Assembly: GCA_032124855.1 (NCBI GenBank)
Contig: JAQBCT010000241.1
Span: 1 to 5,768, forward strand
Direction of reading: 5' to 3'
Length of the DNA: 5,768 nt
DNA from: DATJGR01 sp032124855
Lineage (GTDB): Bacteria > Pseudomonadota > Gammaproteobacteria > Pseudomonadales > Azotimanducaceae
Of this stretch, positions 5,570 to 5,768 are shown in pieces; the first letter of the stretch is position 1; every line of letters starts with the position of its first letter. Made by a program: the position numbers and the translations under genes. The notes under the pieces are model-generated. The model was not told the DNA's origin. It saw nothing but the letters and a program-made list of their open reading frames with translations, and made no database searches.

Positions 5570-5768
5570 ATGAAATTCCTAATGAGCGCGATTCTGTTTG
5601 CGGGTATCGCCATGGCCTCAATGGCCGCGCAGGCCGAAACACGCACGTTGCAGATATGGACGTGCACGCTTAATGACGGCAAGACAGCCGCCGATGTGCA
5701 GGTAATGAACGCCAAGTGGCTGAAGTACGTCAAAACCAAGGTTACGGGCGGAGATGTTCGCAGCTTCG
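5570..5768 (+). CDS. Secreted protein of unknown function (3' partial)
   Basis: An open frame runs from ATG at 5570 to the right edge (66 complete codons). It begins MKFLMSAILFAGIAMASMAA and continues QAETRTLQIWTCTLNDGKTA. This is a standard Sec signal peptide: one Lys, a hydrophobic core of about 15 residues, and an AQA cleavage site giving a mature protein starting near ETRT. The mature part has a single Cys so far (WTC) and a DVQVMNAKWLKYVKTK stretch that looks helical. There is no lipobox, so it is periplasmic or exported rather than a lipoprotein. I do not recognise the family from this fragment. A GGTGGA at 5555-5560 supports the start. It is transcribed away from the 165-aa gene. Confidence 0.8.
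   Translation, partial: MKFLMSAILFAGIAMASMAAQAETRTLQIWTCTLNDGKTAADVQVMNAKWLKYVKTKVTGGDVRSF

Overview
The window looks like chromosomal DNA of a GC-rich proteobacterium. A gammaproteobacterium near the Xanthomonadales or Steroidobacterales is the best guess. Three things point there: dense GC-rich coding, a REP-type palindromic repeat of the 'GTGGGAGCGGCTTCAGCCGCG' kind familiar from Pseudomonas and Xanthomonadaceae, and a cyclase-homology/TolB-like/TPR protein typical of that group. This placement is inference from sequence style. There is no rRNA, tRNA, CRISPR array, transposase or phage gene.

Layout from left to right. (1) 1-467, plus strand: the C-terminal part of a class III adenylate/guanylate cyclase, cut by the window edge. 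(2) 473-636: an imperfect nested palindrome built from four REP-like units, filling the gap between two convergent genes. (3) 632-5456, minus strand: four genes in one direction, read from right to left. They encode a 165-aa soluble protein of unknown function (5456-4959), a 714- or 735-aa cyclase-homology/TolB-like/TPR protein (4833 or 4896 down to 2689), a CrtC-like lipocalin-fold protein (2637-1612) and a polytopic membrane protein resembling the CruF/DUF422 family (1600-632). The last two genes are 11 bp apart with a strong Shine-Dalgarno between them, so they are very probably co-transcribed. The other gaps are 51 bp and 62-125 bp, and no convincing intrinsic terminator was seen in them. 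(4) 5457-5569: a divergent intergenic region with candidate promoters in both directions and a 9-bp inverted repeat. (5) 5570 to the right edge, plus strand: the start of a secreted protein with a clear signal peptide.

How the genes may work together. CrtC and CruF are two unrelated families that both hydrate the end C=C bond of acyclic carotenoid ends, so a CrtC-like gene translationally close to a CruF/DUF422-like gene suggests isoprenoid or carotenoid end-group modification. No phytoene synthase, desaturase or glycosyltransferase is in the window, so the substrate is unknown. The cyclase-homology protein upstream keeps both metal-binding aspartates but has lost the catalytic asparagine, so it may sense or scaffold rather than make cyclic nucleotide. 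The points most worth following are the CrtC/CruF pair, the altered cyclase domain, the REP palindrome that supplies a stop codon, and a possible leaderless promoter at 5456.
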